NCBI GenBank assembly: GCA_001599935.1 | Contig: BCIJ01000004.1 | Span: 831,716 to 895,715, forward strand | DNA from: Holtermannia corniformis | Lineage: Eukaryota; Basidiomycota; Tremellomycetes; Holtermanniales | Reading direction: 5' to 3' | Length of the DNA: 64,000 bases | Shown: positions 53,708 through 64,000 of the stretch, piece after piece | Position numbering within the stretch: the first letter of the stretch is position 1 | How the letters are laid out: each line of letters begins with the position of its first letter | Notes under the pieces: generated by a model | What the model was told of the DNA's origin: nothing | The model's database searches: none | What the model saw: only the letters and a program-made list of their open reading frames with translations | Program-made: the position numbers and the translations under genes

Positions 53708-54881
53708 CTAGTTTCCACTCCGTCTACGCGATGCACGGCCACGCTCCTCTTGAGCTGCAAGACGGCGTTGACGGCCATCAGCGCCGGCCAGGCTCAGCGT
53801 CCCGACGATCAGCTCGGCTGTGCGCACGCTCTGTGGTGGGGTCAGCATCCTGTCTGACTTGTTCTTCACGAGCACGGCTATTGTGACAGCAGTGCGCATC
53901 AAGCACCAAGTAGACCGAACGGGACTGACCTCCATGTTGGCCGGGATAGCATACGTCACAATCCTCGGGTCCGTGTCGGTATCAACAATCCCAACAGTCG
54001 GGACGTTGCGCGCCGTGCATTCCCGAATCGCACCCAAGTTCTCAGATGGGTTGAGGAAGATGACGAGGTCCGGGAGGTACGTCTTGGCCTTGAGGGGTTC
54101 GAGGCCAAAGCTGTGGGTTGTCAGCTCGGTTCAGGGTACTGAGCGAGAGGACGCACAACGTCTCGGAATTCGTCAAGGTACCAGGCAACCACTTGTCCGC
54201 GACTGCATACCCGTTCCCCTCGAGCCTCTCTGCCGCCTTGAGTGTCGCTTTGCGCAACCCCTCGCGCGTGCCAACGAACAAGACCACGCCATCGGCTTCT
54301 ACGACGTCTCGGACGAGGCCCGAGACGCGACGCAAGATCGGCACCGTCTGCTCGAGATCAATAATACTGAGTCCGGAGCGGGTACCGTAGATGTATGGAG
54401 TGTACGGTGGGCTCGTGAGGGAGGTGGCGTGGCCGAGAGCGGCGCCGGTCGCGAGCAGGGAGGAGAGTGTAAGCTCTTTTGGGGTTCGTTTGGGCGGGGG
54501 CGTAGAGTTCTTGGGAAGGAATAGGGGCTGCGTCTTGCCTGGCAATACAAGTCAGCTCCAATGCCCATCCAACGACGAGAGGTTGGCAACGCACGGGTCT
54601 CTGCCCGAGTCCGACGCCAGATGCGCGCCTCGTTCATATTCCGCTTCCAAGCGTCTTCGGCGCTCTCTCCGTCCCGCGCAGCACCACGAGCCAGCGCACT
54701 CTCCCGCAAACAAGATGACGAAGCAAATGACCGAGCGGCAACTACAGATCATCAGCGATAGCTCTCATAAACAGGTCTGCACGTCCGACGCACCGTTCGA
54801 GCCCTCTGCGGCCGCTGCGGACCCGCGCAAACCGGCCAAGACGGTCCCAACACGTTGAACTGATGCAGCAGCGCTCTTCAT
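53708..54881 (-). CDS. MRP4: Mitochondrial small-subunit ribosomal protein uS2m
   Basis: Exons on the complement: 54794-54881, 54595-54741, 54160-54538, 53930-54110 and 53708-53830, giving 305 residues. The first exon encodes an Ala/Arg/Ser-rich start (MKSAAASVQRVGTVLAGLRG), a good mitochondrial presequence; it was found by a 52-nt intron joining it to AARSFASSSCLRES. The S2 domain has ALGHATSLTSP, YIYGTRSGLSIIDLEQTVPI, VLFVGTREGLRKATLKAAER, FGLEPLKAKTYLPDLVIFLN, VPTVGIVDTDTDPRIVTYAI and SVRTAELIVGTLSLAG. It is a bona fide part of the mitoribosome small subunit. Intron 4 is 99 nt, twice the local norm. Confidence 0.9.
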
Positions 54882-55132
54882 GCCGTGTTTCTACCTGCTG
54901 AGATGCAATGACGACAAGAAAGACAGCAAGCAGGACCGCTATGGTCTTTTCGACAAACCCGGTGGTGAGAAAAACCGCGGATCACATGACACGTGGCAGT
55001 GCGACGGTCCATCCCTCTTGCAGCTGTCCTCGCCGTTGTCCTCACTGTTCTACACGTACAGTGAGATCGAGGCGTGGATGACAGGTCTATGAGCTGCTGA
55101 TACGCTGTAGGATTCGATACAAGTGATTCGCA

Positions 55133-56164
55133 ATGGCGCAGGCGCAGCAGGGCCCGCCGGGGATCGACAACTGGATCACAGAGATCCCTCCGATCACGAG
55201 GGCTTGGGTCATTGCGTCGGTCGCGACCAGCGTGGCCGTCGTGTGTACTCTGTATGGGCTGTACGTACCGTGCTGACGGCCGCAGGAATGCCAGCTGGTC
55301 GCCCCGTTACAGCTGTATTTCTCCTGGAACACGGCGTTTGGCAAGCTCCAAGTCTGTGCTACGACATCCCGCAGGTCAAACAGAGCTGACACGATCCAGT
55401 TATGGCGGCTCATCACGACATTTACATTCTTCGGCCAGCTCTCGCTCGATCTAGCGTTCCATCTCTTCTTCATGTCTGTGTCCTTGCTCGCTTCGCCCAG
55501 TCCAAGCTGACCCAGCTCAGCATGCGCTATTCTCGGCTGCTGGAAGAAAACTCGTTTTCAAACCGGAAAGCAGACTATGCCTGGCTCGTCTTCCTCTGCT
55601 CCGTTTTCCTTCTTGTGCGTTGCGTCTCAACCCCGCCAACTGCTTACCCATCGTCAGTGCCTGTCCCCGCTATTGACCCTGCCGTTCCTCTCGTCGTCCC
55701 TCGCGTTCTCTCTAGTGTATATCTGGGCAAGGCGGAACCCCAGTATCAAGATGTCGCTGTTCGGCGTCATCACGTCCGTCCACTCCCACAGCCCTCACCT
55801 TTCGGTCCTACAGCTGACCCGTCTTGCATCCAGCATCACAGCCCCCTATCTCCCGCTTTGCCTCGTCGCGTTCTCCTGGCTTCTCCAAGGCGGGTTCGAC
55901 GCCGCCGTTGGTGACATTGTACGTCCCTCCTCATGACCCGTTCTCACACGGCCACTAATGTCGTCAGGTCGGGATCCTCGCAGGCCACACGTACCTGTTC
56001 CTACAAGATATCTGGCCGAAAGAAGTTTGGAGCAACACGGGCAAACCGACGATCGTGACGCCCGGGATCGTGTGAGTTGGCGCGCGGTGTTCAGAGCTGG
56101 GGGATTAGGCTGACGATGTAGGAAACGACTGTTTGGCGAGGTCGAGGGGGATAGAGAGGGCTGA
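55133..56164 (+). CDS. DER1: Derlin (ER-associated degradation membrane protein)
   Basis: Exons 55133-55240, 55286-55351, 55400-55473, 55521-55614, 55658-55773, 55834-55918, 55968-56071 and 56122-56164 give 229 residues. Motifs: NWITEIPPITRAWVIASVAT, LQLYFSWNTAFGKLQLWRLI, RYSRLLEENSFSNRKADYAW, LVYIWARRNPSIKMSLFGVI and HTYLFLQDIWP. These are the rhomboid-like Derlin core with the WR motif (LQLWRLI) that thins the membrane and the Gly-rich final helix (GDIVGILAGH). Several hydrophobic stretches of about 20 residues are visible. Derlins form the retrotranslocation channel with Hrd1 for misfolded ER proteins. Whether it is the Der1 or the Dfm1 orthologue cannot be settled; the short C-terminus lacks an obvious SHP box. 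Confidence 0.9.
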
Positions 56165-57166
56165 TGTCGTATGTATTTTGTATATATGTAGAGCGTCAGA
56201 AGCAGGGGCTGATCTGTATGTCTTTGACGGTGGGTATGTCGCGCATCGATGAGTTTGCGGGCTTGTCGGCACTACTGACTGAACCGTTGAGGCTGACTGG
56301 TTGGTATTGGTGGTCAGAGGACGCGCTTGCTGATGTTCTCCAGGTCAATCCTTGGCGCGACAACGGTGCTCTAACGGCAAGTTGCAATCATTGCGGTCAT
56401 CTCAAGTCAAAATCAACTCTGTGACTGCGATCAGCTGTTGCGGGGAAAGGCGTACTGCTTCAGACGATTGCCACTCAACACAGTGTTGCGGCTGGTGTTA
56501 ACGGGCGCTGCGTCTCCGCGATGGTCAGTGAGTCCTGAACGCGGCAAAGTGAGGGTACAGTACACAGGGACGCCCGCAATTCGACGGCAACGCAGGAACG
56601 TCCTCACAGAACCCGTTTGTCAGATTCTACATATGCTTGTCACCGCGCTAATTGAGGCACAGGATCAGCTTGGCACTGGTAAAACACGCTTCGGGTCGGC
56701 AACTCTAGGCTTTCGGTTCGTAAGAATCCGCGGTAGGCTCTCGTCGTCACGCCAACACGGTCCGAGGATACTTCTAACCGTCTGTAACCTGAAGGCGCTC
56801 GAGTCAGTAGCCGTCGGAGCGGACTCCGAGCCGACTGGATACACGTCTACAGCCGTCTCACATGCTCGCTCGCCGCACGGTCCGATGGGCAGCTGCCTGC
56901 GGCTCCCCGGATCCTTTGTCCCGAGTCATCTGACTGATTTCAGGGTCACGGCTAATGGCCCGATCGCCTCGTGGGCCGGACCCGACTCCGAAACGCCATC
57001 ACGCTCACACCTGCCCGAAAGTACCGGTTGTTGCCGCCAGGGTATAAGACCCTCGACCCCGCTGGAGCTTCCGCTTGTTCTCCATCAATCTTTCCAGGCC
57101 CCACATTCGCCTGTTGACAAGCGCTTGGCACGACGACGCACACCGACCACGACAACAGCGATCGCC
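56165..57166. other. Spacer before the MFS gene
   Basis: About 1 kb. A frame in phase with the MFS gene stays open from 56438 but its composition is not protein-like. A TATAAG element lies near 57043, about 125 nt before the MFS ATG. Confidence 0.45.
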
Positions 57167-59082
57167 ATGAGCCTCAAGGAGGACACCAAGGGCTCGTTTG
57201 AGCTCGAGCACCAAGAGAACGGCAAAGGCGTGGATGGGCCGGGCGCGACCGATGAGATGAACGTCGAAGAGCGCGTCATTGTCACGGAAGAGGATGTGAG
57301 TGATTTCATTGGTTCGTACAGCATTTTCTAATGAATCGATAGAGCCGCCGCATCGTGCGCAAGACGGACAAGACGATCCTCGTCATTCTCGTTTGGGTCT
57401 ACCTACTCCAGATTGCCGACAAGAGGTGAGTGCTGTGACATTGCAAGACCGCAGTCTGACTCGCGCAGTACTCTTGGATATGCTTCAGTTTTCGGCCTTC
57501 AGACCGATGCCAAACTCCACGGCTCGCAATACTCGCTCGTTGGCTCCATCGCCGCCATCGCCCAGCTCGGATGGCAGCCGTTCAGTTCCTACCTCATTGT
57601 CCGCGTTCCCTCTCGGTACCTCATGGCCGCGTTGGTTTTCGGCTGGGGCGTGGCACAAACCTGCATGGCCGCTTCCAAGAGCTACCAAACCCTCCTCGTC
57701 ACTCGCTTCTTCCTCGGTCTCTTTGAAGCCGGTTGCCTGCCCTTGTTCTCAGTCATCACGTCACAATGGTACATGCGTTCCGAGCAACCGCTCCGTGTCG
57801 CCGCATGGTACGGTACCAACGGCCTTGCGACGATTCTCCTTGCCGCTGTATCCTACGGTCTCGGACACATCAAAACCGACGTGATGCACTCGTGGCAGAT
57901 TCTCTTCCTTTTTGTCGGCCTCGTAACAGTCAGTGAGTACTTGCTCCACTCGTTGATCCGTACTCACCAATGTAGTCACCGCTCCAATCGTATGGTGGCG
58001 CCTCGACTCGACCATCGACACTGCGCGCTTCTTGACCCCGCACGAGCGCAAGCAGGCTGTCGAGCGTCTTCGCGCCAACCAAACTGGTGTTGGGAGCAAC
58101 GAGTTCAAGTGGAGCCACGTCAAGGACACGTTCCTCGACCTCAAGACCTACCTCTGGTTCGCCATGGCCGTCTTGCTCAACGTCGGCGCTTCCGTCACCA
58201 ACAGTGAGTCATACATTCTCATGCAAACCTTGCTAACACTCTTAGCCTTCGGCCCGCTCGTACTCCAAGGCCTCGGGTTCGACAAGTACATCACTTCGCT
58301 CCTCAACATCCCCTTTGGCGTCGTTCAGATCCTCGTCATCTTGCTCTCTTCGTGGCTCGCATACCGTTACCGCACCAAGGGCGTCATCCTGCTCGGTCTC
58401 ATCGTCCCAGTCATCGCCGGTCTCGCTATCCTCTACAGTATCGGACGCACCAAGAAGGACCAGGCGCCGCTGCTCGTCGGCTACTACCTGCTTGGCATGC
58501 TGTTCGGCGGTAACCCTTTGGTACGTATAAACTCTGCTTGTTTCGGTTGTCTCTCTGACAATGTCCTTCACAGATCGTCACCTGGATGATTGCCAACACA
58601 TCAGGGCAAACGAAGAAGAGCTGCATGCTCTCCATCTACAATGCAGGCTCCTCGCTCGGCAACATCGTCGGTGAGTGTCTTCCCTGCATCAAACAATGTG
58701 TTCTAACAAAACCGCAGGGCCTCTCCTCTTCAAGGCCTCAGACAAGCCCGCATACCGCCCCGGTCTCCGCATCGTCCTCATCCTCTTCATCGCTCTCTTC
58801 GGTGTCGTCGCGGCCCAAATCTTCCTCCTCAAGGCATTGAACATCAGGAAGGAGCGCGAGCGCGTCGCCAACGGCAAGCCAGCCAAGATCCTCGATCGCT
58901 CCATGGAGAAGAAGTATGTCTCGTATGATCAGGACGAGGAGGTACCGGAGGGAACCGTCAAACTCGGTCAAAATGGTGCGCTTTTTGAGGGAGAGGTTTC
59001 TCGACGATCGCTGATGCGTTTTCTTTCAGCTCTTCTCGACTTGACTGACCAGAAGAACGATGAGTTCGTGTACGTGCTGTGA
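57167..59082 (+). CDS. Dal5/allantoate-permease-type MFS transporter
   Basis: Exons 57167-57295, 57343-57425, 57469-57932, 57976-58203, 58246-58520, 58574-58670, 58718-58975 and 59030-59082 give 528 residues. It is an anion:cation symporter family member of the plasma membrane. Landmarks: a 43-residue acidic N-terminus, VRKTDKTILVILVWVYLLQI, LHGSQYSLVGSIAAIAQLGW (family signature region), VPSRYLMAALVFGWG, RFFLGLFEAGCLPLFSVITS, WYMRSEQPLRVAAWYGTNGL, then the second half with WMIANTSGQTKKSCMLSIYN and AGSSLGNIVGPLLFKASDKP. About 12 hydrophobic helices. Substrates in the family include allantoate, nicotinate, biotin, pantothenate and vitamins; the sequence does not say which applies here. Confidence 0.92.
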
Positions 59083-59214
59083 CCGAGAAGTACGGGCCAG
59101 TGACAGGCAGTGTGGGATTGTACAGTAGCTCTGGGATGATTCGAGAATACACCTCTTGTGCGAAAGTGCCACGCGTGGCATTTTGCAGTGTCAGTGTCGT
59201 CGCTGTGCTTTCAG

Positions 59215-59318
59215 GTAACGGCCAGATCCTCATTATTGATTTCGAACAAGCGACGACGGACCGTGACAGCGTCAGTGCCGAGATGAAAGCTATTCGGAAG
59301 CTCCTGGCGAGTCGCTGA
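59215..59318 (+). pseudogene. Terminal-exon relic of a kinase-like gene
   Basis: Just after an intron-like acceptor (TTTCAG) there is a 34-codon frame NGQILIIDFEQATTDRDSVS ending at a stop, with no upstream kinase lobes. It aligns with the last exon of the complete kinase-like gene at 60908 (TGIKIIDFEGSSTDRAEVAT), including the DFE-x-x-x-TDR block and the stop position. It lies on the opposite strand from that gene. I read it as the surviving 3' exon of a third copy; alternatively it could be an alternative 3' exon of the transporter, which I consider less likely. Confidence 0.55.
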
Positions 59319-59599
59319 GTCGATGTGTATAACGCTTTGAAAGTGTAATATATGTCTAGATGTATAGATGTGTAGCGTGCGACTTTCGGGATGTACGACT
59401 CGGAGCAGAGCCATCGCTCAGGTTACAGCTCGGCGTAAAACGTCCAGGCCGTCCACCAGTGATCACGAATCGCGTAGCTGGTCGGCAAGGGCCTAGAGCG
59501 GACCTTTCAGGGTGGTGCAGTGGTGCGCGGACCATCCGTTGCTCGCTTGGAGCCAACAGGAATGCAGTAACATCGAAGCCGACTCATGTCATCTCCTAT

Positions 59600-60349
59600 C
59601 TACTGCTCGAGCAGCTTGCTAATCTCGGCGTCAAGTTCGGCCTACGAACGCATCAGCGTGTCCTAAGCGGAAGATGGCGCACTCACCGGATCACTACCCC
59701 TCGCCTTGATCCACTTGACCTCGCCCGTGCGCGATACGATAAACTTGGAAAAGTTCTGCCTCGTCAGCGAGATTCATACACGATCCCTCGGACCCACCCA
59801 GTCGATATCCTCGACGCCCGCCTTGGCTTTGAGAGCCTTCCAGACCGGCTGCGTGTCGGGACCGTTCACATCTGCCTAGAAACGAGCGCATCAGCGAATG
59901 ACGTGCAAAGACGCGCGCACCTTCTTGGCAATAGGGAACGAGACGCCATAGTTGAGCTGGCAGAATTCGGCGATCTCGGCGTCTGAGCCAGGTTCTTGAG
60001 CTTTGAACTGTATCATACGTCAGAAGGTCCGACGTTGACGCGGCCTGCGTACCTGGTTCGAAGGGAAACCAACGACCTGCAGGCCCTTGGCGTGATATTT
60101 GTCGTGCAATGCCTGCAGGGTCGCGTATTGAGGCGTGAGACCTGCCCGAGTCAGCATGAAGTAGCTGCTCAGACATAGCAGAATACTGACCGCACTTGCT
60201 GGCGACGTTGACAAAGAGTAGGACCTTGCCCTTGAGCTCGCTTAGAGGCTGCGAGCTCTTGGGGTATTCAATCTGTGCAACGTATCAGCCTGCAAGGCAC
60301 GGCGTGCAGCTGCATACGTACAGAAAGGTCGTACAGATCAGGAGTGGAC
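59600..60349 (-). CDS. Glutathione-peroxidase-like thiol peroxidase (Cys type)
   Basis: Exons on the complement: 60320-60349, 60191-60272, 60053-60141, 59921-60007, 59798-59875, 59687-59755 and 59600-59641, giving 158 residues, the family's normal size. Motifs: VLLFVNVASKCGLTPQY with the peroxidatic Cys, GFPSNQF, a second Cys in EFCQLNYGVSFPI (resolving Cys), and DWNFSKFIVSRTG with the catalytic Trp-Asn. With Cys instead of selenocysteine and a second Cys it is expected to use thioredoxin, like yeast Gpx3/Hyr1, to reduce lipid and hydrogen peroxide and possibly to signal oxidation. Six introns of 42-49 nt. Start MSTPDLYDLS is typical. Confidence 0.93.
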
Positions 60350-60489
60350 ATGCTTGCTGTGGTAGTTGGTGACAGGTCGAGGAGGAGGAAGCCGTGACGT
60401 GCTCAAGCATGAGACGGTGTCGGCCGATGCCCGAGTGGGCCCGGCAGCCGAATTGTGATAGATATACCTCACTCACGCCGACCGACCCA

Positions 60490-60560
60490 ACACGGTTGGT
60501 GAAACGGTATCATGGCCGCTTGCCATGCGGCCGGCGTGGGTTCGACTCCCTCACCGTGTA
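60490..60560 (+). tRNA. tRNA-Gly (GCC anticodon)
   Basis: 71 nt with a complete cloverleaf. Acceptor stem ACACGGT pairs with ACCGTGT (7 bp) with discriminator A. D stem GTGA/TCAT, anticodon stem GCCGC/GCGGC enclosing TTGCCAT, so the anticodon is GCC (Gly). T stem GTGGG/CCCTC has one T-T mismatch at the second pair. The A box TGGTGAAACGG and B box GGTTCGACTCC are intact. No intron. The 5' A and acceptor stem differ from the usual GCG... start of eukaryotic tRNA-Gly, so the gene may be a diverged copy. Confidence 0.88.
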
Positions 60561-60563
60561 TAC

Positions 60564-60582
60564 TTTTTTTTTTTTTTTTTTT
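60564..60582 (+). terminator. RNA polymerase III terminator (T19)
   Basis: Run of 19 T beginning four bases after the tRNA 3' end, far longer than the 4-6 T needed for Pol III termination. Confidence 0.85.
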
Positions 60583-60907
60583 GGTCAACGCCGCGAGCCT
60601 CGAACGCTAGCATTTGTTGATGAATCAATGCTGGAGCGAGCTATCACCTACTGACATGAGCGTCCGTGAGGAAACTAGCGCCGTGCACCTCAAGTCACCA
60701 TCATCAGACCTGACGGCGCTCCAAACGACGTCCTCATCGCTGCACTGTATTTGACTTCTTTCGACACCAAGAGTGTCTGCCAGCGCTACTTGTCCGAACC
60801 TCGATGAAGTCCATGGCGAGTCAGTTTCCACTCGCTCTTGGCTTGCGAGATTATGCAATGACATTGTACGTATTCATCTCGCGCTATGAACGACCATCCC
60901 ATCATGC
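60583..60907. other. Spacer
   Basis: 325 nt between the tRNA terminator and the stop of the kinase-like gene. Short frames on both strands have no recognisable motif. Confidence 0.45.
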
Positions 60908-63037
60908 TCACGCCAGCACATCCTGAAGGTAAGCCGTTTCAGTAGCGACCTCGGCGCGATCGGTTGAAGATCCTTCGAAATCAATGATCTTGATACCGGT
61001 GTTTGATCGCAATAGGTGACGAACTTGAACGTCTTGGTGAGCTACGCCGGCCGCATGGAGGCGGTCATACAGGACCATGATCTCCTGTCTGTCTTGTGTC
61101 AGCTCACGTGCGGGGACGTTGATGCAGAGCAAACACTGACTTCAAGTCGAGCGAGAGCTTATTGAGAACCTCGTCTGGCCGGTCAGACGCCGGAGCTTCG
61201 AGGCCGGCGATGGGATCGCCCGCGTCCTCTAGCAGTAGCAGCATATACTTGCACGAGGTGACGCGGGTATAGCCAACACCCAGGCCGTAGAACTGAGGGA
61301 CAACGGTCCCCTGCAGAGGAGCCAGGGGACCTCCGAAGAGGTTGGCTTCAGCCATCACAGCCGACTCGGCTTCAGCTTCGCCATCGTACTCGAGCGGTCC
61401 TCCCTGATGGTAGGCAGGGATGACAAACTTGGCTACGACAGCAAACGTGCTGCCGTCCTTGCACTGAACGCGCGCTTGATAGGCGTCGTACAGCCGGCCG
61501 CGAGCGAGGTAGCGGAGGATCGTCACGGTCGAGGCCCACGCTTGATAGCCCGACGTGGGAGGAAGGAGGAGCTCCACGGTTGTCTCGTGAAGCAGACGGC
61601 CACTGAGGCGGTAATTGGCTGAACGTAGTGCTTTGTGGTCTTCAGCGGCGGTCGGAAACAGAACCAATGCCTGTTGCTGCTGTATGATCATTAGATCGTA
61701 AGGCTGAGTGAGTCCGGCGAGACACTCACCTGGGGCTGAGCCTGGGGCTGGGCAACGTCTTTGACGGTTGGTTTGTCGTCGGTTGATGTGAAAGCGACCG
61801 ACGTAGGCGAGAAGATGCCATGCGGCGAGAGGGCGATATGCGGTGAGAGGGCGACATGCGACGACGTAGCCGGCCTGTGAGTAAAGGATGGGAGGGCGCT
61901 GGGCGCAGCGGTCGCTGCAGCACTAGCAGGTCCGGGAGGGGAGAGGGAAGCGTGCGGCATGGGGCCAAGCTGGGCCGCGTGCTGACCGGTGGGGTTTGCG
62001 GCACCGATCGAGGACGCGATGGGCTCGGCTGGCTGCTCGCCAATGTGGGCTGGCACGATCGCCAGAGCGCACAGCGTGGCCAGCAGAGTCAGAGGCGGCG
62101 TTGATCCATCCGGAAGATGGACCGGGACCGAGACGTCAATGACCTGGCTCACCGCGATCTCGTTCACAGACACGCGACGGAAGACAAGGCTCGATATTTG
62201 ATTGGTGACCACGACGTGGTCGAGCTCGGAGACAGACATAGTTGTTATGACCTGATAGATCGTCAGTTAGCCCTGACATGGTAAGGACACGTGAGAACTC
62301 ACGTCGACGAGGAGACGAATGATCTCTGGACGAACGTTGGCACCAGTGCGCCGCTGGGCACGAAGAAGCTTGAAGCCGACGTCCTGGACGTACTGAAGCG
62401 ACAAGGGCCCATCGCCGGCCATGCCCGAGATAGCCGCGAGGTCGCCGTCGCCGACAGCACTGGGCAGATACAGAATGAGGCCCGAAGCTTTGGCCGAGTC
62501 GGTCGGGTTCGTCCGCCAGAAGACGGTGTTGTTCTTGCCGATCTCGTCCAAGATCCAGGTGGAGAGCTCTGCCTCGCCGTTCCACATGTCTTTGCACGCA
62601 AGGAAGCGGTTCGCGACCTGGATATTCTGGCGCTCGAGCACACCGGCAAGCTCGAGGATGCCGCCGTATGCAAAGATTGGCGAGTATTGGTGCAGTCCTG
62701 CCACGTACGAGTTGTGGATGGCCAGCATGGTGCCGCTGGGTGTAATGTGCGTGGTCGGTGGGGGCTCGTTGACAAACTCGGGCGAGAAGGCAGCCTCGAG
62801 ACGCGATCTGAGATCGCCGAGGACGGTCGAGTGGCGCGACAGAGTGACCGATTGACCGATAGCACCGAATGCATTGGCCTTGTTGCCTGGGCCTGCAAGG
62901 CGGCCTAGGCGCTCGGTAGCCTCCTCGTATGCGTACTGGAAGATGGCGGCTCGGATCGTCGTCGGCAGCCTCAGCCACGAGGCTACACCAATCATCGGCA
63001 GCCCGGGCACGGAAGCCATTGTAGACGACATTGTCAT
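60908..63037 (-). CDS. Divergent protein-kinase-like domain fused to unknown N-terminal region
   Basis: Exons on the complement: 62303-63037, 61730-62251, 61141-61679 and 60908-61088, giving 658 residues. The start is the first ATG (MTMSSTMASVPG); the frame extends upstream only to a GTG. Residues 1 to about 340 are unrecognised: helical, with LPTTIRAAIFQYAYEEATER and KNNTVFWRTNP, then a hydrophobic stretch PPLTLLATLCALAIVPAHIG. A Pro/Gln/Ser-rich linker follows. The C-terminal 240 residues are a minimal kinase-like fold: RGRLYDAYQA, lysine in AVVAKFVIPAYH, alpha-C Glu region EAEAESAVMAEAN, hinge YMLLLLEDAGD, catalytic loop VAHQDVQVRHLL (HxD kept, Asn replaced) and metal motif IIDFEGSSTDR. 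Basidiomycetes have many such kinase-like proteins of unknown substrate. The Asp residues remain, so activity is possible. Confidence 0.68.
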
Positions 63038-63224
63038 GGTGGTGCATGTCGGATCGTCAACGGGCGGAGCGTTGGGGTCGCCACCCGGCGTTTGGCGATA
63101 ACGCCGACCGAATTGGGGCTCCAGTGTGGCGAGCTCGAGGCGGCAGTCGACAACTGCAGCTACGATACGTTGATCATCGGCACTGGTTGCCAGTTGAGCG
63201 CGAGATTGCACACTATATACATCT

Positions 63225-63915
63225 TTAATCCAAGTCGATCATGCGCATTGACCCATCATTCGACCGAAGCCGATGGCGAGTTGGCATGTCGAGGTGGGCA
63301 ACTCCCGCTGAGTGGATGCTGTCGTAGAGGTGCACGATCTCGAGGCTGCTCTAGGTCAGCCTGCGAGTGAGTCAACGAGGGGCAACTGACTTGAGCTGGG
63401 CCGGATGTGACGCGAATGATTCGAGGGGCACAGTGATCGGACTGCCGATGTCTTGTAGCAGGATGTCAACGAACGGGCACAACGACGGGGCCAAGCGACC
63501 GTGATAGCAACTGTAGAGCTCTGGCACTACAGCGCCCTGCAGCCACGAGAGCGGACCCATCAGGAGTTGAAATTGGGCCATAGCCACCGATTCCGCCTCG
63601 GCCTCATCCTCGTACTCGTATTGTCCGTTTTGGTGGAAGGCCGGGACGACTACCTTGGCGACCACAGCCAAGCTTTGCCCTTGCTCGTTGCTCAAGACAG
63701 CCCGGTAGGCGTCGGACAGACGGCCGCGACCGATGAAGGCGGCTAGATGTAGGTGCGTTGGCGGGTACGGCGAGGAGGCTGATGGTGCCGGTGCCGATGG
63801 CGATGGCGACGGTGTTTAGTCCATAGTTGATCTGGAAGCTCGATAAAGCGGCGTTGATGGCAACGGACACGCTCACATGACAGGCTGGCCGCTTTCGGAT
63901 CGTCATGTCAGCCAT
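63225..63915 (-). pseudogene. Degraded kinase-like paralog
   Basis: Related to the gene at 60908. Readable parts: LAAFIGRGRLSDAYRAVL, AVVAKVVVPAFHQNGQYEYE, DEAEAESVAMAQFQLLMGPL, GAVVPELYSCYHG and, after a 45-nt intron at 63346-63390, VAHLDMPTRHRLRSNDGS then MIDLD and a stop. Relative to its paralog the last 27 residues after the metal-binding Asp are missing, DFE has become DLD at the very end, and the region before GRGRL changes frame. The 5' end is not resolvable and may run past the window edge. Parts of the core are well kept, so loss is recent, or the gene may still make a short protein. Confidence 0.5.
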
Positions 63916-64000
63916 TCATGTTCAGGCGTCGTGCAGCAGCAGACCCACCTGATTCGACGGCTGCGTATAAGCACTGCTGTGCGGCTGATTGAAGACAGAG

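Noticed and set aside
56438..57166. Open frame in phase with the transporter for 730 nt upstream of its ATG
   Set aside because: Composition is Arg/Ser/Pro-rich and patternless, the transporter has a good N-terminus at 57167, and no family member has such an extension. Likely a chance open frame in GC-rich DNA.
60625..60864. 79-codon minus-strand frame beside the tRNA
   Set aside because: No motif, no splice support and random-like composition.
62291..62908. 205-codon plus-strand frame
   Set aside because: Opposite the first exon of the kinase-like fusion gene, which splices in frame to a recognisable domain; no motif on the plus strand.

Overview
The window reads as nuclear DNA of a basidiomycete fungus. 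Genes are dense, lie on both strands and are broken by many very short introns, mostly 40-60 nt, with GTNNGT donors, CTNAY-like branch sites and CAG/TAG acceptors. Gene content (Byr4, Kin4, BEACH, CLIP, Derlin and an allantoate-type MFS carrier) is fungal. GC is moderately high. The compactness recalls small-genome Pucciniomycotina, but I cannot prove a lineage. All exon joins were made by hand from frame, splice consensus and remembered family motifs. Nearly every spliced model closes in frame, which supports them; positions may be off by a base or two. The very large BEACH gene was not spliced exon by exon.

Left part (1-31 kb): an EFM7-like methyltransferase (cut by the window edge), an IRC21-like cytochrome b5 protein, and a large Ser/Thr kinase. 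Next come four small tandem paralogs, three of which carry exactly three SUMO-consensus lysines each. They are followed by TSR4, an ABHD11-type hydrolase, BYR4/BFA1, the giant BEACH protein (BPH1/LYST class), a CLIP-170 homolog and a DUF427 protein.

Middle (31-45 kb): a tyrosine-catabolism cluster with FAH and HPD diverging from one 214-nt promoter and HGD tail-to-tail with HPD. Then an orphan, a U1A/U2B''-like snRNP protein, and a tandem array of six roughly 82-residue proteins of no family I recognise. Most array members have a TATA element about 50 nt before the ATG, and several have CRE-like TGACGTCA sites. TIM9 follows; its conserved tail sits in the +1 frame behind a TCT-TGA junction.

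Right part (45-64 kb): housekeeping genes IES2, TIF6, an F-box/ankyrin protein, KIN4, mitoribosomal uS2m (MRP4), Derlin, a Dal5-type transporter, a Cys-type glutathione peroxidase and tRNA-Gly(GCC). The end holds a small family of divergent protein-kinase-like genes: one complete copy fused to an unknown N-terminal region, one terminal-exon relic, and one apparently degraded copy.

The best candidates for undescribed biology are the two small-protein arrays (7.1-10.1 kb and 39.4-43.8 kb) and the kinase-like fusion at 60.9-63.0 kb.
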